From Lasioglossum baleicum (taxonomy: Eukaryota > Arthropoda > Insecta > Hymenoptera > Halictidae), in the NCBI RefSeq assembly GCF_051020765.1, contig NC_134932.1:5208001-5272000 (forward strand): a stretch of DNA of 64,000 bases, given 5' to 3'. Below, one piece after another: positions 62,407 to 64,000 of the stretch. Position 1 is the stretch's first letter; each line of letters opens with the position of its first letter. Under the pieces are notes generated by a model. The model saw nothing but the letters and a program-made list of their open reading frames with translations, was not told where the DNA came from and made no database searches. Both the position numbers and the translations under genes were made by a program.

Positions 62407-64000
62407 GTGAGAGCATCTGCGCTGCGATACTCCCGCTGCGAGCCGCTGCGAAATCTGTGCGCGACGATAGCGGGTGTAATTGCGGTATATGCAGATCGCC
62501 TTTCTGATCCCGAGCTCCTTGGAACACGCTGAATAAATCCTTTGTTTCTAACTACGGTCGCTCGTTAGTAGGTCAGAATCAGAATGGCGGCCGCAATTCC
62601 AGGCTTCACCACCTCCGAAGCGGAAATTTCGCTGGGCGTTACTCGCTCCAGTCTCGAGTGGCTCGTATCGTGCCGCGATTCCTTGAAAAATCGCTTTCTC
62701 GAACGAGCGATTCGAAATTAAATTGTGCCAGCTGCTTTCCGCGTGGTCACGATGAAAATCGTATGGAACATGATTCCGGTTACGAATTTCTGAGACGAGT
62801 CTATTCGATTCCTAACTGGATTTACGGTAGAGGGATCATTAAAACTCTAATGTTAACACGTTGCAGGAGAAAACAAAAATAAGAAATGAAACATACCTTG
62901 ATTGCAAAGCACAACGCTTCCGCGTGATTTTTGTTCCATTTCGTTTTTAATCGACGAAGTTATTGGCACCGCAAATGCAGGAACGCTTTTCGACGCAATG
63001 GCTACCGTTCGGTCGCACGAGGTTCACCTGTTTGTTCGCGTCCCGAAAATATGGCAATAACGTGGCAAAATTCTTCGGAGCGTGTATCGATGTCAATAAG
63101 CATGGTAAAAATGTTGCCGAACAGGAAGTCGGACCGGCCGGTTGAAAATTGCACGTGTAATTACGAGTTACGAGCGGTGTTTACTTTTTCCCGTTTCGTT
63201 TCGAGCCTGCTGCATCCGAATCGAGGTGAACGCGGAACTATAACGAAACAATCGATACGATGCACGGCCATTGTAACCGTTTAATATCGTTGTCCCATCG
63301 CATCAGCTGGAATGACGGCGCAGCTACAGGAAGCGGGCTACCTCAGCAGCGTCGAATCCTCTTTCGCGCGATTCAATAACTTCCGGATCGATCGGCGGCG
63401 GAAAAGGGATTCCGGTTAATGCTCGTAGATGGAAATAATTGATAAAACGGTGGCCGAGTATTAGTATAATTCCGCGCCGGTCGTTCGAACGTCGGGGAAT
63501 AAAGGGAGCAGTTCTTTTCTCGTTCTCTCTTCGCCCTTTTGTTCCTTTTGTATGTTGGCGTCGGCGCGAACGGAGGACGCGCGTCTCGCGGCCGATCACC
63601 TTTTTGACGATGAACCTTTCAGTTAATCGATTCCATTATTGACTCGGCGCGCCTGTACTTATCGGATCAGAATAGAAATCGTGTTATGGCATCTGAAATG
63701 AAGTCGGGGGTGTTCCCGGGGCACGCGTTTACCCCGGCAAAAGCGTGGAGAAGAGGTGTGTAAGAGGTTTCCCGTGGATACGGGCGGCCTCCTCGCATGC
63801 CGATTCGCTTTTTCGAGGATCCTCCTACGCTCCCGTAAGCGAGCTCTCCCGCGAAATCAAAATTCCCCGCGCCAAGAACTATTTAGGATTCCATCGGTAG
63901 ACGATATCCAGGCGTTTGGGAGTCGCGTCTCGAACCGTGGTATTCCGCGCCGCGTCGCGTAGTGTCGCGTCGAGTCAAATTGAATGCCACAAATCATGCG
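61789..64000. other. Non-coding stretch to the window end
   Basis: Contains the CT microsatellite. Otherwise unique DNA with chance frames only; it may still belong to the MOXD1-like intron. Confidence 0.4.
62323..62405. repeat. CT/GA microsatellite, about 83 bp
   Basis: Nearly pure CT dinucleotides, with a few CG and TTT interruptions in the first third and a long uninterrupted run in the second half. The protein frames read through it (runs of Leu/Ser or Arg/Glu) are artefacts. Confidence 0.95.

Noticed and set aside
62210..62532. Frames of 78-105 codons on both strands with runs of Leu-Ser or Arg-Glu.
   Set aside because: They are read-through of the CT microsatellite.

Overview
This looks like one stretch of an insect nuclear genome, probably Hymenoptera (ant, bee or wasp). 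The grounds are a DOMON/MOXD1-type secreted-protein exon with GT-AG splice sites and a CTAAT-type branch site, GC-rich and CpG-rich unique DNA broken by AT-rich islands, many short CT/GA microsatellites, and degraded Tc1/mariner-like and non-LTR elements. No operons, ribosome-binding sites, CRISPR arrays or rRNA genes are visible, and I found no convincing tRNA. The order assignment is inference.

Only one real protein-coding exon can be supported: 53058-53321 (+), the first coding exon of a MOXD1-like (DBH-like monooxygenase) gene. It encodes a signal peptide and the first part of a DOMON domain, then ends exactly at a strong splice donor. I could not recognise the following exons in the 10.7 kb to the right, so the gene probably continues past the window. 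A splice acceptor ends at 53026, so at least one 5'UTR exon lies upstream. It could be the CpG-rich, TATA-containing block that ends in a donor at 50692 (about 2.3 kb intron), or it could lie outside the window. In the second case most of the window would be one long 5' intron, and a zero-length-exon (ratchet) splice signal at 3200/3201 on the same strand would fit it.

Region by region: 1-15185 is non-coding with a ratchet-like splice signal near 3200. 14880-16160 is an AT-rich island with a 113-bp near-perfect hairpin. 23410-24421 is a cluster of concentric inverted repeats built around a 621-bp foldback (MITE-like) element. 28043-28865 is a second terminal-inverted-repeat element with CACAGTGGTC ends. 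34059-35069 has three degenerate copies of a ~36-bp motif. 35070-50164 is non-coding with simple repeats and some stop-poor stretches. 50165-53321 is the candidate promoter/first exon and the MOXD1 exon. 53322-64000 is intron or intergenic DNA containing a 5'-truncated non-LTR retrotransposon tail (61279-61788, minus) and a large CT microsatellite.

Most open frames here are chance products of GC-rich non-coding DNA. The selfish elements are short, truncated or non-autonomous; no complete transposase or reverse transcriptase is present.
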